Shown here piece by piece: positions 4,709 through 6,296 of a stretch of DNA of 6,296 nt. Numbering within the stretch: position 1 is the first letter of the stretch; every line of letters begins with the position of its first letter. Origin of the DNA: Solirubrobacterales bacterium (GTDB lineage Bacteria; Actinomycetota; Thermoleophilia; Solirubrobacterales; Solirubrobacteraceae); the NCBI GenBank assembly GCA_019240015.1, contig JAFAZB010000027.1:1-6296 (forward strand), written 5' to 3'. Below the pieces are notes generated by a model, which worked only from the letters and a program-made list of their open reading frames with translations, searched no databases and had not been told where the DNA came from. Both the position numbers and the translations under genes were made by a program.

Positions 4709-5865
4709 AGCTCGCGGAGCCGTGCCACCGCCTCGCTCAGGCGGTCGTCGGGCGTGGTCAGCGAGATCCGGAAGAAGCCTTCGCCGCTCGCCCCGTAGGC
4801 GTCACCCGGCGAGATCACGACCGCCGCGTGCTCCAGCACGTAGTCGCAGTAGGCGACCGCGGACTCGAACCTTTCCGGCACCGGCGCCCACACGTAGATC
4901 GTACCTTTGGGCTTGGAGACCGACACCCCGGCCTGCTGGAGCGCCGAGCAGACCAGATCGCGGCGGCGCTGATAGATCGCGTTCATCGACCGCACGTGTT
5001 CGTCGAGCTCGGGCCCGAGGGCCGTCGCGCCGGCCAGCTGCACGGCTTCGAACAGCCCCGAGTCGATGTTGGACTTCAAGCGCCAGTAGTGCTCGATTGC
5101 GTCCGCGTTGCCCACGATCGCCGCGCATCGCCAGCCGGTCATGTTGTAGCCCTTGGAGAGCGAGAACACCTCGACCCCAACCTCCTTGGCGCCGGGGGTC
5201 GCGAGGAATGAGGGGGCGACGTACCCGTCGTAGGTGGTTTCGCTGTACGCGTTGTCGTGCACGACCAGGAGCCCGGCGCGGGCGGCGAGCTCGACAACCT
5301 CCTCGAACAGTCCGTCCGGGGCCACCGCGCCGGTGGGGTTGTTGGGGTAGTTGATGAACATCAGCCGGGCACGCTCCAGCTGCGAGCTCGGAATCGCGCG
5401 CAGGTCGGGGACGAACCCGCGTTCCGGGATCAGCGGCATCAGCAGCGGTTCGGCGCCGGCCAAGGTCGGGCCGCCGGTGTACACCGGATAGCCGGGATCA
5501 GCCGCTAAAGCGACGTCGCCCGGATCGAGAAACGCCAGACTGAGGTTGAAGATGCATTCCTTCGCCCCGATTGCCGCCATCACCTCGGTGTCCGGATCGA
5601 GTGTGACGCCGAACCGCCGCCGATAGAAGTCGGCGACCGCGCGGCGGAACTCAACCCGTCCGCGGTTGCTCGGGTAGGTGTGGGTGCTCGGATCGGCCAC
5701 CGCCCGCTGAGCGGCGGCCACGATCGGCTCGTAGGTGGGCATGTCGGGGTCGCCGATCCCGAGGCTGATCACGTCGACGCCCGCCGCTCGCTTGGCGGCG
5801 ATCTTCTGCTCGAGCTGAGCGAACAGGTAGGGCGGAATCAGCTCCAGCCGCTTACTGGCTCGCAC
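4705..5865 (-). CDS. dapL: LL-diaminopimelate aminotransferase
   Basis: DapL is a PLP-dependent fold-type I aminotransferase. It converts tetrahydrodipicolinate plus glutamate directly to LL-diaminopimelate and 2-oxoglutarate, bypassing the succinylase/acetylase routes of lysine and peptidoglycan synthesis. The 386-residue product begins VRASKRLELIPPYLF, matching the family's N-terminus. Numbered from the GTG at 5865, motifs are SLGIGDPD (34-41), HTYPSNRG (62-69), INYPNNPTG (171-179), the PLP-contact Asp204 and Tyr207, SLSKGYNMTGWR with Schiff-base Lys238 (235-246), and the substrate-carboxylate Arg366. An in-frame ATG at 5886 would add 7 residues, but GGAGGAG (5870-5876) lies 6 nt from the GTG, so GTG is preferred. 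It overlaps dapF by 14 bp and the following lipoprotein gene by 4 bp. A related class I aminotransferase with another substrate cannot be excluded, but the adjacent dapF supports DapL. Confidence 0.88.
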   Translation of the reverse strand: MRASKRLELIPPYLFAQLEQKIAAKRAAGVDVISLGIGDPDMPTYEPIVAAAQRAVADPSTHTYPSNRGRVEFRRAVADFYRRRFGVTLDPDTEVMAAIGAKECIFNLSLAFLDPGDVALAADPGYPVYTGGPTLAGAEPLLMPLIPERGFVPDLRAIPSSQLERARLMFINYPNNPTGAVAPDGLFEEVVELAARAGLLVVHDNAYSETTYDGYVAPSFLATPGAKEVGVEVFSLSKGYNMTGWRCAAIVGNADAIEHYWRLKSNIDSGLFEAVQLAGATALGPELDEHVRSMNAIYQRRRDLVCSALQQAGVSVSKPKGTIYVWAPVPERFESAVAYCDYVLEHAAVVISPGDAYGASGEGFFRISLTTPDDRLSEAVARLREL

Positions 5866-6296
5866 GGAGCTCCTCCACGAGCTCATCGGCCAGCGCCCCC
5901 CGGAACACTGGGACCGCCCAGCCGCTCAGCGTGATGTGTAGGTCCTCGCCCACTTCCACCTCGAGCTCGCCACCGTCGAGCTCAACGGTGACCGGCGAGG
6001 TCCCGCCTTGCAGCACGTGGGCGACGGCGGCGCCGACGGCGCCCGTGCCGCTCGCGGACGTCTCCCCCACGCCACGCTCGAAGATTCGCGCTCGGATCCG
6101 GCCGGGGCCCAGGGCCACGTACCAGGACACGTTGGTGCGGTTCGGAAATAGGTCGTGGGCTTCGATCTCCGGGCCCACCGCTCCCAGATCCAGCTGATCG
6201 AGCTCATGCTGGCCGGAGAGCAGGATCGCGCATTGCGGGTTGCCCACCTGGACGTGCTGGAAGCGCCAGCCGCGGCCGCCCGCGATCAGCTCGCCG
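5852..6296 (-). CDS. dapF: Diaminopimelate epimerase, C-terminal part (5' end outside window), with Ser at the second catalytic Cys position
   Basis: DapF interconverts LL- and meso-diaminopimelate by a two-base, PLP-independent mechanism using two cysteines. The frame is open to the window edge (upstream residues include GGRGWRFQHVQ), so the valine-coded GTG at 6245-6247 is internal. The first catalytic Cys domain is not visible. Family marks are VGNPQCAIL (usually GNPH), VGPEIEAHDLFPNRTNV, and the C-terminal catalytic block FERGVGETSASGTGA, where the canonical pattern is ERGxGET-xxCGTGA. Here the Cys position is AGC, Ser (6050-6052). The conserved Glu and Arg of the same loop remain. The closing segment ends SGWAVPVFRG, as in DapF. 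The TAA stop lies inside the start of dapL (14 bp overlap), so the two are co-translated. Family identity is firm; full epimerase activity is open because of the substitution. Confidence 0.9.
   Translation of the reverse strand, partial: GELIAGGRGWRFQHVQVGNPQCAILLSGQHELDQLDLGAVGPEIEAHDLFPNRTNVSWYVALGPGRIRARIFERGVGETSASGTGAVGAAVAHVLQGGTSPVTVELDGGELEVEVGEDLHITLSGWAVPVFRGALADELVEELRASQ
5870..5876 (-). promoter_or_regulatory. Ribosome binding site that fixes the dapL start
   Basis: GGAGGAG on the minus strand, with its GGAGG core ending 6 nt before the GTG at 5865, is the best Shine-Dalgarno match seen at any start in this window. It lies inside the last codons of dapF and inside the 7 extra codons that the alternative dapL start (ATG at 5886) would add. 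It therefore argues for the shorter DapL and for coupled dapF-dapL translation. Confidence 0.7.

Noticed and set aside
4623..5354. 243-codon open frame on the plus strand opposite dapL
   Set aside because: It is an Arg/Pro/Ser-rich shadow translation. The DapL motifs on the other strand settle the coding strand.
5866..5886. ATG at 5886 as the dapL start
   Set aside because: The added seven codons contain the Shine-Dalgarno sequence GGAGGAG that is correctly spaced for the GTG at 5865, and DapL homologues begin close to the latter.
5852..6247. Complete small protein starting with GTG at 6247
   Set aside because: The frame continues open to the window edge with DapF-like sequence, and the GTG codes the Val before the conserved GNP. 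It is the tail of a truncated dapF.

Overview
This window is very GC-rich and densely coding. It carries two gene sets on opposite strands that converge on one short non-coding spacer. Codon use (G/C at third positions), near-exclusive GTG/TTG starts, a GatD-type amidotransferase, a DUF4333-like lipoprotein and a dapF-dapL cluster suggest a high-GC actinobacterium. A deep lineage such as the Thermoleophilia (Solirubrobacterales-like) is my best guess. This rests on recalled gene content and order, not on a search.

Plus strand, 2-2321: the C-terminal part of a class I SAM-dependent methyltransferase overlaps gatD by 8 bp. GatD is the glutaminase half of the MurT/GatD enzyme that amidates the D-Glu of lipid II. 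After 9 nt comes a lipoprotein substrate-binding protein of the glycine betaine/osmoprotectant (OpuAC-type) family, with no transporter partner in view.

Spacer, 2322-2574: no convincing gene, but a dense set of palindromes, paired repeats and a predicted three-way-junction fold. It serves at least as the termination zone between the two converging units and may hold an RNA or protein-binding element.

Minus strand, read from 6296 down to 2575: dapF (5' end outside the window), dapL, a small DUF4333-like lipoprotein, hflX and dut. The first three overlap each other (14 bp and 4 bp), and the last two follow after 63 nt and 16 nt, so this looks like one operon. DapL and DapF together would make meso-diaminopimelate for peptidoglycan and lysine. 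GatD acts on the same peptidoglycan precursor, so both arms touch the cell wall. HflX is a ribosome-associated GTPase and Dut removes dUTP.

Three points stand out. The second catalytic cysteine of DapF is read as serine. The G4 nucleotide-specificity motif of HflX reads AKAD instead of NKxD. The convergent spacer is highly structured. I found no mobile elements, CRISPR arrays, tRNAs or rRNAs. The window is mostly conserved housekeeping genes, and I do not see a clearly new multi-gene system.
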